A DNA stretch of 64,000 nt from Amycolatopsis nivea (GCF_004522235.1 NZ_SDLT01000045.1:1-64000), one strand, 5' to 3'. Positions 54,223 to 62,953 are shown, counted from the stretch's first letter. Notes: a model not told the origin generated them from the sequence alone. Program-made: numbers and translations.

Positions 54223-54273
54223 AAGGTGAGTCTGACTCCGTTAATAGTACACAAGCGGAGTCGGACTCACCTT
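54223..54273. promoter_or_regulatory. Two TetR operators in a divergent promoter
   Basis: AAGGTGAGTCTGACTCCG (54223-54240) and CGGAGTCGGACTCACCTT (54256-54273) are inverted copies with one mismatch, and each contains its own small palindrome GAGTC-N-GACTC. The AT-rich TTAATAGTAC lies between. They sit between the SDR and the TetR genes and should let a TetR dimer pair control both. Confidence 0.8.
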
Positions 54274-54285
54274 ATGGAGGTTCTG

Positions 54286-54849
54286 GTGCCGTCGTCCCGT
54301 CCGCTGCGCGCTGATGCCCGGCGCAACCGCGAAGCGCTGCTGGCCGCAGCTCGGCAAGCCTTCCTCGCGGGAGACGCTGATGCGCATGTCGAGGACATCG
54401 CTCGCAACGCGGGCGTCGCGATCGGGACGCTCTACCGTCACTTCGAGACGCGCGAAGCCCTGATCGAAGCGGTCTACAGCAAGGAAGTCGACGAGCTGTG
54501 CGACGCACCGGCCGCACTGCTGGAGACGCGGTCCCCGGACGAGGCGCTGCGGCATTTCCTGATGCTGCTGGTCGACCACGCCGCCGTGGGCAAGGGGATG
54601 GCGGTGGCCCTGCAGCACATCATGACGACGAACTCGCCGGTATTCGGCGAGGCCCGCACCCAGATGGCGGGCGCCCTCGCCCGGCTGCTTGCCGAGGGCG
54701 CTTCGGCGGGTCTCGTGCGGGACGACATCGCCGGTACCACCCTCCTGCACGCACTCGGCGGCATCTGCGCGTTGCAGGTCACCGACGGATGGCAGGACGA
54801 GGCGCGGCAAATCGTGTCGATCCTCTTCGACGGCTTGCGCATCCGGTGA
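54286..54849 (+). CDS. TetR-family transcriptional regulator
   Basis: GTG 54286 is chosen: GGAGG lies 5 bases upstream; the in-frame ATG at 54274 lies right against the operator without a binding site. About 187 residues. Helix-turn-helix: REALLAAARQAFLAGDADAH, VEDIARNAGVAIGTLYRHFE (residues about 15-55), ligand domain after it. Divergent from SDR and VOC genes; likely represses both sides through the paired operators. Confidence 0.9.
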   Translation: MPSSRPLRADARRNREALLAAARQAFLAGDADAHVEDIARNAGVAIGTLYRHFETREALIEAVYSKEVDELCDAPAALLETRSPDEALRHFLMLLVDHAAVGKGMAVALQHIMTTNSPVFGEARTQMAGALARLLAEGASAGLVRDDIAGTTLLHALGGICALQVTDGWQDEARQIVSILFDGLRIR

Positions 54850-54881
54850 CCACGGACCGGATGCTTCGACTCGCTTGCGTC

Positions 54882-55400
54882 CTAGCGCTGCGGTGAATCT
54901 TTCGCGGCGAGGTGAGCGAGCACGAGACCGAACGAGGCGATGATGATGTGCGGAAGGGCTGCCTGGAGACCGTTCCACTTGCTCGATTGCCACATCTGAA
55001 ACCACTCTCCGCCTATCGCCAGGAAACCGATCCCGAAAAGCATCAACTGCATCACCCAGCCCAGGCCGGACAGCTTATAGGCCGTCGACGAAGCGTGCCC
55101 GGATATGTGGTTTCGTATGCAGCCGATAAATCCGCAAATGAGCACCAGCGCGGTGAGAACCTCCCACGCGATGATGGCAAGGTAGGCGGCATCGGCAAGT
55201 CCGGGGCTGGTTATGGCGCGCCACATCATGTTGGGCGACTGAAATGTGGTGTCCATCGCCAGAACATGGCGGACGAAATCTTGATTGGTGCCGAAGTCCG
55301 TGATGTTTCCGACTGCGACAAGTGTCATCTGCAGGGCTGTTGTTCCCGTGAGAACTGTGACTGCGGCGGGGAGGGCGCTGAACCTGCTGAAAATAGGCAT
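54882..55400 (-). CDS. DUF2165 family small integral membrane protein
   Basis: 172 residues with four predicted membrane helices (ALPAAVTVLTGTTALQMTLV, AAYLAIIAWEVLTALVLICG, GLGWVMQLMLFGIGFLAIGG, ALPHIIIASFGLVLAHLAAK). The pattern FGTNQDFVRHVLAMDTTF and GGEWFQMWQSSKWNG matches DUF2165. Function unknown. Codon use here has slightly more A and T than nearby genes. No operon partner. Confidence 0.8.
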   Translation of the reverse strand: MPIFSRFSALPAAVTVLTGTTALQMTLVAVGNITDFGTNQDFVRHVLAMDTTFQSPNMMWRAITSPGLADAAYLAIIAWEVLTALVLICGFIGCIRNHISGHASSTAYKLSGLGWVMQLMLFGIGFLAIGGEWFQMWQSSKWNGLQAALPHIIIASFGLVLAHLAAKDSPQR

Positions 55401-55594
55401 ACCTGAATACTAGACTTATGGGCAAAGTGTTTTAGGGGCGAATTGCGGGGATGCGCAGTTGTGCCACACGCTTCCCGGGCGATCGTGAGCGGCCGCCGCG
55501 GATCGCGAGGGCTGGCGACGCTTGGAGGCTCGCGTACTAATCTCTTGCTCACCCGGGTCCGATCAGGAGCCGCCTGGTCAGGACGGATCCGCCG

Positions 55595-56686
55595 ATGAGC
55601 GCAGTCCCCGATGCCGACACGCCGCCCGCGGACCGCGTCGTAGTTCTCGAGCCGGAGGAGGGTCTGCCGGCGAATCAGGACCGATCGTTCGCGCCGAGCC
55701 TGCGCTGGAACCAGGGCAAATTGCGCAGACGCGCCGTGATCCTGTTCGCCCTCGTGGCGGCGGGCGTGGCGCTGATTGTGTTCGCCCGGTCGAAGATCTA
55801 CCTCGCACTTCCCGCTGTCGCGACTGCTTTGGTGGCTGCCAGGCCCTGGCTGCTCGTCCGGGCCACCTTCCGTGCCCCGCGCAAAGCGCGGGAGCGATTG
55901 CTCGACCTGCCGTTCCGCAAAGTGCCCGTGGACGGCAGCATGCTCCGGGCCACGAAGCGCGCGCTGTACCTGAGGCTGGCCGACGACCAGTGGTTCCGCA
56001 TCGGCCCGCCAGTGGTCAACGGCTTGATCAACAGCAGGGGCTATGTCTGGGTGGTAGGCCCCGAACCTTCCGGCCGGGCAGGGCTCGTGGTCCCAGGCAC
56101 CGTGAGCACGGCCGTCCTGCGCGCCCGCGAACTGCCGAACTCGGCGCATCCGGTGTCGGCTTCGGTGCTGCCTCCGACGCACAACGAGCAACTCGGCCTC
56201 ATCATCAGGCTCTACCGGCCCCGGAGAATCGCGGCCGCCATCACGAAGCTCGCACTGGCGGCCTGGCTGGTCGCCACCTATGCGCCCCTGCTGCTGCACG
56301 CTTACCGGCAATCCGACGAACTGCTCGGGCTCGCCACGTTCCTCGGGCTCTATCTGGCCGCCGCTCTGGTCTGGACGTCAGCGACATCCCTGCATCAGTG
56401 GCTGATCCGTGCACCGCGGGCAATTCGGGCAACCCACTGGACGCCACTGCGGATCGTCCCCGACTCGCTGAGAAACGGCGGCAGTCGCCGGAAACTCACC
56501 TGCCGGGTCACCTCGCCGGAAGGATCCCGCACGGTGTCCATCGGCGATTCCCCCGTCGTCCCGACGGTGCGGGCGACCGGGGTCCTGTGGGTAGGGGGCC
56601 AGCCGAAGAAAGGCGTTGTGGCGATCGGATTGCCCGGCTACCCGATCCTGGGCCACGCGAAACTCGGGCGCATCGAGCACCGTTGA
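55595..56686 (+). CDS. Unknown membrane protein, 363 aa
   Basis: I do not recognise the family. Predicted topology: cytoplasmic N-terminus rich in acidic residues, two helices at about 48-90 (RAVILFALVAAGVALIVFAR, IYLALPAVATALVAARPWLL), a soluble domain of about 110 residues with beta strands (VPVDGSMLRATKRALYLRLA), two more helices near 215-265 (KLALAAWLVATYAPLLLHAY) and a C-terminal soluble domain (SIGDSPVVPTVRATGVLWVG). It may sense or bind something on the inner face. Upstream 194 bases show nothing clear. Confidence 0.7.
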   Translation: MSAVPDADTPPADRVVVLEPEEGLPANQDRSFAPSLRWNQGKLRRRAVILFALVAAGVALIVFARSKIYLALPAVATALVAARPWLLVRATFRAPRKARERLLDLPFRKVPVDGSMLRATKRALYLRLADDQWFRIGPPVVNGLINSRGYVWVVGPEPSGRAGLVVPGTVSTAVLRARELPNSAHPVSASVLPPTHNEQLGLIIRLYRPRRIAAAITKLALAAWLVATYAPLLLHAYRQSDELLGLATFLGLYLAAALVWTSATSLHQWLIRAPRAIRATHWTPLRIVPDSLRNGGSRRKLTCRVTSPEGSRTVSIGDSPVVPTVRATGVLWVGGQPKKGVVAIGLPGYPILGHAKLGRIEHR

Positions 56687-56705
56687 GGCGGCGCGCGGTC
56701 GCCCC

Positions 56706-57344
56706 TCAGGACAAATCCACGAACCCGACCGCGAGGCGTTCGGCCATGCGCATCAGTGCGTCGATCAGTTCCGGCGCGGTCATCGGCACGGCTTTGGAGC
56801 GCCACGCCGTCGCCGCTTCGACGAAGCCGCCGATGCCTACCAGCAGTGCCACCCGGAATTCGGCGGCGGACGCGTCCGGGGCGAGTTTCGGTTCTGCGTA
56901 CGTCATGAACATGTCGACGACGGCGTGCACGGTGTCGCGCCGCATCGACTCGAGGACGTCGCTGCCGCCGTGCTCGCCGAAGAAGATCTGGGTGGTGCCG
57001 AAGTTGTCGGCGATCTGGCTGACCACGACCTCGAGGGCGGCTCGAAGCTGTACGCGCAGCGCTGCGTCGCGACGCGGCAGAACCGCCTCGAGAATCAGGG
57101 CGAGGATTTCGTCGCGCACGCTCTCGGCGACCGCCACGAGCAGTGCGTCCCGGCCGGTGAACGACTCGTAGAAGTACCGGTCGGTGAGGCCGGCGCGGGT
57201 GCAGACACCGCGCATCGTCACCGAAGCCCAGCCGCTCTCGCACCACAGTTCGCGTCCCGCGAGCAGCAGTGCGGCCCGGCGCTCCGCACGCCGCTCGTCA
57301 GCTGATTTCCCGCCGTAGGGCCGTCCCTTCTCGACTCGCGCCAT
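56706..57344 (-). CDS. TetR-family transcriptional regulator
   Basis: 212 residues. N-terminal helix-turn-helix (RRAALLLAGRELWCESGWAS, VTMRGVCTRAGLTDRYFYES), helical ligand domain after residue 60. Divergent from the hydrolase-SDR-di-iron-BVMO operon with only 45 bases between starts, so it very likely controls it. Convergent with the membrane protein gene upstream (19 bases). Confidence 0.9.
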   Translation of the reverse strand: MARVEKGRPYGGKSADERRAERRAALLLAGRELWCESGWASVTMRGVCTRAGLTDRYFYESFTGRDALLVAVAESVRDEILALILEAVLPRRDAALRVQLRAALEVVVSQIADNFGTTQIFFGEHGGSDVLESMRRDTVHAVVDMFMTYAEPKLAPDASAAEFRVALLVGIGGFVEAATAWRSKAVPMTAPELIDALMRMAERLAVGFVDLS

Positions 57345-57353
57345 GGCCCGATC

Positions 57354-57383
57354 TTGACAGCCGAAGGCGCGAACCTCCAATCT
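57354..57383 (+). promoter_or_regulatory. Candidate promoter of the mymA-like operon
   Basis: TTGACA (57354-57359) and CAATCT (57378-57383) with an 18-base spacer. The ATG is only 7 bases after the -10 box, so the message is probably leaderless, a common form in actinobacteria. This promoter fills nearly all of the gap to the TetR gene. Confidence 0.5.
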
Positions 57384-57389
57384 GAGGGC

Positions 57390-58385
57390 ATGCGCCTTCA
57401 GAATTACCCGGCCCCGGGACTCTCGCTGCGCAGCCGCGCGGCGATGGGGTTGCTCGGCGCGACCTGGCGGCCGCTGACCCGGCTCATCCCGAACGGACGG
57501 GCCGGCACGCTCGTGAGCCGGTCGCTCATCGCCGCGGGGCTCCGGTTCGGATCCCGCCCGGTGCGGGGCGCGACGTTCGAGCGGGTCGAGGAGGGCGCGG
57601 GTCCGGTCGTGCGCGGCGAGTGGGTGCGCACGCCTGCCGCGGACCGCTCGGACGGCGTCGTGCTGTACATCCACGGCAGCGGGTACGTCGTGTGCTCCAG
57701 CCGCACCCACCGCGGCCTGACCTCGCAAATCGCCGAACGCACCGGTCTCCCGGTCTTCTCGGTCGACTACCGTCTCGCGCCGTCCCACGCCTATCCCGCC
57801 GCGTCGGACGACGTGCGCGCCGCCTGGGACTGGCTCGTCGCGCAGGGCCACGACCCCGCCGGCATCGTGGTCGCCGGCGATTCCGCGGGCGGTCATCTGG
57901 CCCTTCTGCTGGTGCTCGAACTCGTCCGCGCGCGCCGGCCGTTCCCCGCCGCGCTCGTCGCCCTCTCGCCCGTCGTGGAGCTCGACCTCGCCCGCGGCAT
58001 GGTCCGCGACCGGATCGAGCGCGACCCGTTCGCCGCCGCCGCGGTCGCGCGGCGCGTCCTGCGCCGGTACGCCGACGAGGAGGCCCTCCGCAGCGATGCG
58101 CTGCGCGTGGCCTTCGACGACCTGGAGCATTTCCCGCCCGCGCTGGTGCACGCCGGTTCCCGGGAAATGCTCGCCGCCGACGCCACCGAGCTGGCCCGCC
58201 GGATCGAAGCAGCGGGCTTCACCGTGGACCACCGGATCTGGCCGGGGCTGATGCACGTCTTCCAGGCGATGACCGCCGTGCTGCCGGAGAGCGAGGCCGG
58301 ACTGGCCGCGATCGCGGACTTCATCGAGACCCATCTGCCGCGCGGTTCGGCGCGGCCAGTCCCCGCGGAGGTGGCTACGGCATGA
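57390..58385 (+). CDS. Alpha/beta hydrolase, hormone-sensitive-lipase-like (LipR-like)
   Basis: 331 residues. Oxyanion motif HGSGYVVCS (HGGG variant with Ser), nucleophile VVAGDSAGGHLALLLVLEL, and the His in WPGLMHVFQA. This is the HSL/family IV esterase group, to which mycobacterial LipR belongs. First gene of a five-gene coupled operon; its stop overlaps the SDR start by ATGA. Probably splits an ester formed or imported by the pathway (for example, the ester product of the monooxygenase). Confidence 0.87.
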   Translation: MRLQNYPAPGLSLRSRAAMGLLGATWRPLTRLIPNGRAGTLVSRSLIAAGLRFGSRPVRGATFERVEEGAGPVVRGEWVRTPAADRSDGVVLYIHGSGYVVCSSRTHRGLTSQIAERTGLPVFSVDYRLAPSHAYPAASDDVRAAWDWLVAQGHDPAGIVVAGDSAGGHLALLLVLELVRARRPFPAALVALSPVVELDLARGMVRDRIERDPFAAAAVARRVLRRYADEEALRSDALRVAFDDLEHFPPALVHAGSREMLAADATELARRIEAAGFTVDHRIWPGLMHVFQAMTAVLPESEAGLAAIADFIETHLPRGSARPVPAEVATA

Positions 58386-59242
58386 TCGGATTCACCAAGC
58401 CCGTGACGAAGGGCGCTTCAGCCGTCGTCACGGGAGCAGGCAGCGGAATCGGGCGCGCGTTCGCGATCGAGCTGGCGAAGCGCGGCGCCCGGGTCGTCTG
58501 CTCCGACATCGACGAAGCCAGCGCCAAGGAAACGGTTGCTCTCGTCGAAGCAGCCGGGAGCGTCGGTCTCGCCGTACGGTGCGACGTCGCCGGCTCCGAG
58601 GAAGTCGCGGGTCTGCGGGACCGCTGCCTCGAGTGGTTCGACGGCGCCCCGACGCTGCTCATCAACAACGCGGGCATCGGAGCCGGGGGCCACACCGTCG
58701 GACACACGCCGCTCGAAGAGTGGGAACGCACGCTGCGGATCAACCTGTGGGGCGTCATCCACGGGTGCCACCACTTCCTGCCCGCGATGAAAAACGCGGG
58801 CCGCGGCGGTGTCGTCAATGTGGCATCGGCCGCGGGGTTCGCGGCTGGGCCGAGGATGGCGGCGTACAACGTGAGCAAGGCGGGCGTGATGAGCCTGTCG
58901 GAGACCCTCGCCGCCGAGCTCGCCGGCACCGGGGTGCGGGTGACGGTGCTCTGCCCGACGTTCGTGCGGACGAACATCTTCAGCGGCGAGCTGATCGACC
59001 GCGCGGCATCGGGCGCCGCGGCCCGCATCGCCGACGTGGTCGGGATGTCGCCGGAGAAGGTCGCCCGGATGACGCTCGACGGGCACGACAAGGGCCGGTT
59101 GTACGTCGTTCCCCAGCTCGACGCCCGCGCGATCTGGCTCAGCAAGCGCCTCACCCCGGCCGCGCACGCACGGATCGGCGGCTTGCTCGCGCGAGTAGCG
59201 CCGTTCAGCACCGAAGCGGATCCCGAAGGAGCAGACCTGTGA
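58382..59242 (+). CDS. Short-chain dehydrogenase/reductase (SadH-like)
   Basis: 286 residues. SAVVTGAGSGIGRAFAIELA (TGxxxGxG), NNAGIGAGGHTVGHTPLEEW and AAYNVSKAGVMSLSETLAAE (Tyr-Lys). The C-terminal extension (LYVVPQLDARAIWLSKRLTP) is typical of the group found in mymA-type operons. It likely oxidises a secondary alcohol to the ketone used by the monooxygenase. Overlaps both neighbours by 4 bases. Confidence 0.88.
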   Translation: MIGFTKPVTKGASAVVTGAGSGIGRAFAIELAKRGARVVCSDIDEASAKETVALVEAAGSVGLAVRCDVAGSEEVAGLRDRCLEWFDGAPTLLINNAGIGAGGHTVGHTPLEEWERTLRINLWGVIHGCHHFLPAMKNAGRGGVVNVASAAGFAAGPRMAAYNVSKAGVMSLSETLAAELAGTGVRVTVLCPTFVRTNIFSGELIDRAASGAAARIADVVGMSPEKVARMTLDGHDKGRLYVVPQLDARAIWLSKRLTPAAHARIGGLLARVAPFSTEADPEGADL

Positions 59243-60162
59243 CCTATGACTTCGACGCCATGCTGGCGAAGATCATCGGAAAGCAGTGGTCGCTGGCCGA
59301 CATCGACTGGGACGCGCCGGGCGCGGAGACGATGTCGGACGAGACGCGGGCCAGGATGAAGCCGTTCATGGCCGATCTGGTCTGGATCGAGCACATCGGC
59401 GCGCGTGGCTTCGCCGCGTTGGCGAAGAAGGCGCCCACGCCCGCCATCCGCGAGATCTACCGCTACTTCCACGCCGAGGAGCAGAAGCACGCCAACGCGG
59501 AACTCGCCCTCATGCGCCGCTGGGGCATGCTCGAGGACGGCCGCGTCCCCGAGCCGAACATCAACGTCAAGCTCGCGATCAAGGTCCTCGACACCTACGG
59601 CGACCAGCTCCCGCTGACCGGTCTGGCGGCGCTGATCCCGATGCTCGAGGTCGCGCTCGACGGAGCGCTCGTCAAGTTCCTCACCGACGAGGTCAAGGAC
59701 CCGGTGTGCCACGAGGTTTTCCGGCACATCAACTCCGACGAGGCACGGCACATCACCACCGACTTCGAGGTCCTCGACCTGATCGGAGCCCGCGGCCCGG
59801 TCGAGAACCTCGTCAAGGGAGTCGGGCTCCTGGACCCGCGCGTGCTCGTCGGGCTGATCGTGGTGTTCGTGCCGCTGATCAACAAGATCCGCGACAACGT
59901 CGTGGGAATGGGCCTGGACGAGCGCAAGCTGATGAACGCGGTCCGCCGGTTCGCGAAGATCGGCGGACGCGGCGAGCACACCCGGTACGTGCCGACGTAC
60001 CACATCTTCCGCGTGCTGGCGGGGATGATCACCGACCGCGAGCACCCCTACCACCGGCTCCTGGCCGACCCGATGGTCAAGCTCACCGGGAAGATGCCGG
60101 CGAGGCTCCTGGGCAAGCCCCAGTCCTGGGTCAAGGGCCTGTCTCCCGAGGCGGTCGCCTGA
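59239..60162 (+). CDS. Ferritin-like di-iron protein
   Basis: 307 residues; GTG start overlapping the SDR stop. The helices carry the two ExxH iron motifs of the ferritin-like superfamily: FHAEEQKHANAEL (E80xxH83 region) and INSDEARHITTDFEVL, with lone Glu residues in VWIEHIGARGF and MLEVALDGALVKF completing two Glu/ExxH pairs. The last third (LVGLIVVFVPLINKIRDNVV) is hydrophobic and may sit at the membrane. Such proteins are di-iron oxygenases or desaturase-like enzymes. An oxygenation or desaturation step is inference; the mycobacterial mymA operon has no counterpart that I recall. Confidence 0.75.
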   Translation: MTYDFDAMLAKIIGKQWSLADIDWDAPGAETMSDETRARMKPFMADLVWIEHIGARGFAALAKKAPTPAIREIYRYFHAEEQKHANAELALMRRWGMLEDGRVPEPNINVKLAIKVLDTYGDQLPLTGLAALIPMLEVALDGALVKFLTDEVKDPVCHEVFRHINSDEARHITTDFEVLDLIGARGPVENLVKGVGLLDPRVLVGLIVVFVPLINKIRDNVVGMGLDERKLMNAVRRFAKIGGRGEHTRYVPTYHIFRVLAGMITDREHPYHRLLADPMVKLTGKMPARLLGKPQSWVKGLSPEAVA

Positions 60163-60638
60163 TGGCCCGTCTCCTGACCGGAACCGACTGGTTCGAGCAC
60201 TCCTACGTCGGTGAACGGGTGGCTCTGCTGGCCACCGGTGCCGAGGCCGCTTCGATCCTGCCGGAGCTGCTCCACACGGCTTCCTCGGTCGTCGTGTTCG
60301 AGGAAAGTCCCGCCTGGGTCACGCCCGTCGGCGTGCCCCCGCCACTGCGCCGGGTCGCGGCGAAGACCTGGCTGCGGCTGGCGGTCCGCGATGCCTGGAC
60401 CCGGCGCCAGCTCACCCCGCACCGCGCTTACGACTCCGGCCGCACCCAGGTGAGCCCGAGCTACTACGCGGCGTTGCAGGACCCGCGGACCCGGTTGGTG
60501 CACTGGCCGGCGTACGCGATCGTCGACCAGGGCGTCCGCGCAGCGGACGGCGTCGAGTACCGCGTCGACACCGTCGTCGTCGGCGCCACCTCCCGATTCG
60601 CCGCCGCGCGGATCCAGGCCAGCAAGGAGTCCGCATGA
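60162..60638 (+). CDS. Stand-alone NADP-domain fragment related to Baeyer-Villiger monooxygenases
   Basis: 158 residues with its own ATG and 4-base or 1-base overlaps on both sides, so it is a real gene, not a frameshift of the next one. It aligns with the middle of the full monooxygenase that follows: GERVALLATGAEAASILPEL against GKRVAIIGTGASAVQIIPSI, VVVFEESPAWVTP against LAVFQRTPIWCLP, RRQLTPHRAYDS against RRKLTPAYSLGC, and VDTVVVGATSRF against ADVLILATGFKV. It lacks the N-terminal FAD motif and the C-terminal part, and its GxGxxG-like motif ATGAEAAS is altered. It may be a subunit, regulator or relic. Confidence 0.7.
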   Translation: MARLLTGTDWFEHSYVGERVALLATGAEAASILPELLHTASSVVVFEESPAWVTPVGVPPPLRRVAAKTWLRLAVRDAWTRRQLTPHRAYDSGRTQVSPSYYAALQDPRTRLVHWPAYAIVDQGVRAADGVEYRVDTVVVGATSRFAAARIQASKESA

Positions 60639-62131
60639 ACATCCGTCCCGACCACGAGGTGCTCATCGTCGGGGGCGGACTGTCCGGCATCGGCGCCGCC
60701 ATCTTGCTCGACCGCGCCGGGTTCGGCGACTACCTCGTCCTCGAGGAGGGCGACGGCTTCGGCGGCGCCTGGCACTGGAACACCTACCCCGGGGTCGGCG
60801 TCGACATCCCGTCGTTCTCCTACCAGTTTTCGTTCGAGCAGCTCTCCGGCTGGTCCCGCGTCTACGCGCCCGGCGCCGAACTGAAGGCCTACGCCGAGCA
60901 CTGCGTCGACAAGTACGACATCCGCCGCCGCAGCCGCCTGCGCACGACAGTCGCCGGAGCCGAGTACGACGACGCGACCTCGCTGTGGCGCGTCCGGCTA
61001 GGCGACGGCGAAACCCTCACCGCCCGATACGTCGTCAATGCCACTGGCGTGCTCACGAAACCCAAGAAGCCCGACATCCCCGGCGTCGACGACTTCGCGG
61101 GCACGCTCATGCACACCGCCCGCTGGGACCACGGCGCGGATCTGACAGGCAAACGCGTCGCGATCATCGGCACCGGTGCCTCGGCGGTGCAGATCATCCC
61201 GTCCATCGCGCCGGACGTCGAGCACCTCGCGGTTTTCCAGCGCACCCCGATCTGGTGCCTGCCCAAGCCGGACGCCAGCATCGCCGGACCACTTCGGACC
61301 GCACTCGGACTCGTCCCGGGCAGCAAGGCCGTCGCCAGGCTGATCAGCCAGTCCTATGTGGAAGTCACGTTCCCGCTCGCCGCGCACTTTCACGGCTACG
61401 TCCCGACGGCCAGCTTCGGGGAAAAACTCGGCCGCCTCCACCTCAAGCGCTCAGTCAAGGATCCGGAGGTGCGCCGAAAGCTCACCCCCGCGTACTCCTT
61501 GGGATGCAAGCGTCCCAGCTTCTCCAACAGCTACCTCAAGACGTTCAACCGCCCGAACGTCCGCCTCGAGACAACCTCCATCGAGGCGATCGCCCCGACC
61601 GGCGTGCGCACGACCGACGGCCGCACCCACGAGGCCGACGTCCTGATCCTGGCCACCGGCTTCAAGGTCTTCGAGAAGGGCAACATGCCAGCGTACCCGG
61701 TGCGCGGCTCCGGCGGAACCGACCTGGAGACGTTCTGGACCGAGAACCGCTTCCAGGCCTACCACGGCGTCAGCGTGCCCGGCTTCCCCAACTTCTTCTC
61801 GATTCTCGGCCCCTACGGCTACAACGGATCGTCCTACTTCACCCTGATCGAAACCCAGAGCCAGCACATCATCCGCCTGCTCAAGGCAGCCAGAAAACGC
61901 AACGCGACCCGGATCGAGGTGACCGAGGAAGCGAACGCCGAGTACTTCCACGCGATGCTCGGACGACGCGACAAGCAGATTTTCTTCCAAGGCCAGTGCT
62001 CTTCGGCGAACAGCTACTACTTCGACGAACACGGCGACGCGCCGCTTCGCCCGGCGTCCACATTGGAAACCATGTGGGACGCCAACCACTTCCCCCTGAG
62101 GGCCTACGAATTCAGCAGTTCCGCTCGATGA
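60635..62131 (+). CDS. Baeyer-Villiger-type flavin monooxygenase (MymA-like)
   Basis: 498 residues, complete. FAD motif at 10-15 (VLIVGGGLSGIGAAILLDRA), the Baeyer-Villiger fingerprint FxGxxxHxxxW(D) in FAGTLMHTARWDHG, the NADP motif IIGTGASAVQIIPSIAPDVE and the ATG motif LILATGFKVFEKG. It inserts oxygen next to a ketone to make an ester, or oxygenates a sulfide, with NADPH and FAD. AAGGAG precedes ATG 60635. Last gene of the operon; sequence resembles mycobacterial MymA (Rv3083) and EthA types. Confidence 0.9.
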   Translation: MNIRPDHEVLIVGGGLSGIGAAILLDRAGFGDYLVLEEGDGFGGAWHWNTYPGVGVDIPSFSYQFSFEQLSGWSRVYAPGAELKAYAEHCVDKYDIRRRSRLRTTVAGAEYDDATSLWRVRLGDGETLTARYVVNATGVLTKPKKPDIPGVDDFAGTLMHTARWDHGADLTGKRVAIIGTGASAVQIIPSIAPDVEHLAVFQRTPIWCLPKPDASIAGPLRTALGLVPGSKAVARLISQSYVEVTFPLAAHFHGYVPTASFGEKLGRLHLKRSVKDPEVRRKLTPAYSLGCKRPSFSNSYLKTFNRPNVRLETTSIEAIAPTGVRTTDGRTHEADVLILATGFKVFEKGNMPAYPVRGSGGTDLETFWTENRFQAYHGVSVPGFPNFFSILGPYGYNGSSYFTLIETQSQHIIRLLKAARKRNATRIEVTEEANAEYFHAMLGRRDKQIFFQGQCSSANSYYFDEHGDAPLRPASTLETMWDANHFPLRAYEFSSSAR

Positions 62132-62366
62132 CCGCGGCTACCCGCGTCTCGCGGCCGGGACGCGAAGAACGCATAAAACCCGTTGCGCAATGCGGATTTC
62201 ACGTTGACAGCGCATGATCAACTGCTCGATTCGGATGTTGATGGCCCGAGGCCCTGACAAGTGTCTGAGCTGGCGAGCGAAATCATCCGCGCGGAACGTG
62301 TTGGGTATGTCCGAAGTTCCCGGAATCGCCCTTGACCGGCACGATCGCTCCCTCGATAGTGGGCGC

Positions 62367-62767
62367 ATGCATGACTTCGACTTTCTCTTCGGTTCCTGGA
62401 ATGTGGCCAATCGACGGCTGACTGCCTTCCTCGAGTACTCGACGGAATCGGCAACATCGATGAGGTGACCTTCCCGACGCACGGGTTCGGCGGCGTCACC
62501 CTGCGCCTGTTCGACCTGGAGAAAAAAGTGTGGCGCATTTACTGGTCGGACACCCGCAGCGGAGTGCTGTTCCCGGCGGTCGAGGGGGTCTTCCGGGACG
62601 GACGCGGCGACTTCTACGGCAACGATGTTCACGACGGCGCGCCGGTCCGGGTCCACTTCGTCTGGTCCGGCACCACGACGGACACTCCGCGCTGGGAGCA
62701 GCGGTTCTCCCGCGACGGCGGCGAGACCTGGGAGACGAACTGGACCATGGACCTCTCCCGGGCTTGA
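62367..62767 (+). pseudogene. Decayed DUF1579-like gene
   Basis: From ATG 62367 the sequence reads MHDFDFLFGSWNVANRRLTA and then FLEYSTESATS, where a stop follows. The continuation IGNIDEVTFPTHGFGGVTLR...WSDTRSGVLFPAVEGVFRDG...YGNDVHDGAPVRVHFVWSG is in another frame. Intact relatives have about 20 more residues between these parts, so an internal deletion plus frameshift (near 62430-62455) broke the gene. The second part could still be translated from GTG/TTG starts near 62455-62465, but it would lack the N-terminal strands. Gap 62132-62366 before it holds nothing I can name. Confidence 0.65.
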
Positions 62768-62953
62768 CCCGAGACTGGGGCATCCCAGGCGGTTGCTTTT
62801 CGTTGCCGGAAACGGAGACCCGGACATGGTCGCCGACTGCCATACTTCAGTGTTGCCAATGCCGCGGCAGACAGTCGACCGGTTGATCGGCCGGTCATGA
62901 GACGACGCGGATAACGGCAAGGTTCGATCGCAAAGGGCTCGCGAGGAGGAACA

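Noticed and set aside
55522..57171. 549-codon plus-strand frame running from the membrane protein gene across the TetR gene
   Set aside because: It is out of frame with the membrane protein (55595-56686), antisense to the TetR gene, and low in complexity.
60162..60638. The short gene as a frameshifted N-terminus of the monooxygenase at 60635
   Set aside because: The monooxygenase at 60635 is complete with its own FAD motif and start site; the short product corresponds to its middle, so it is a separate homologous gene.
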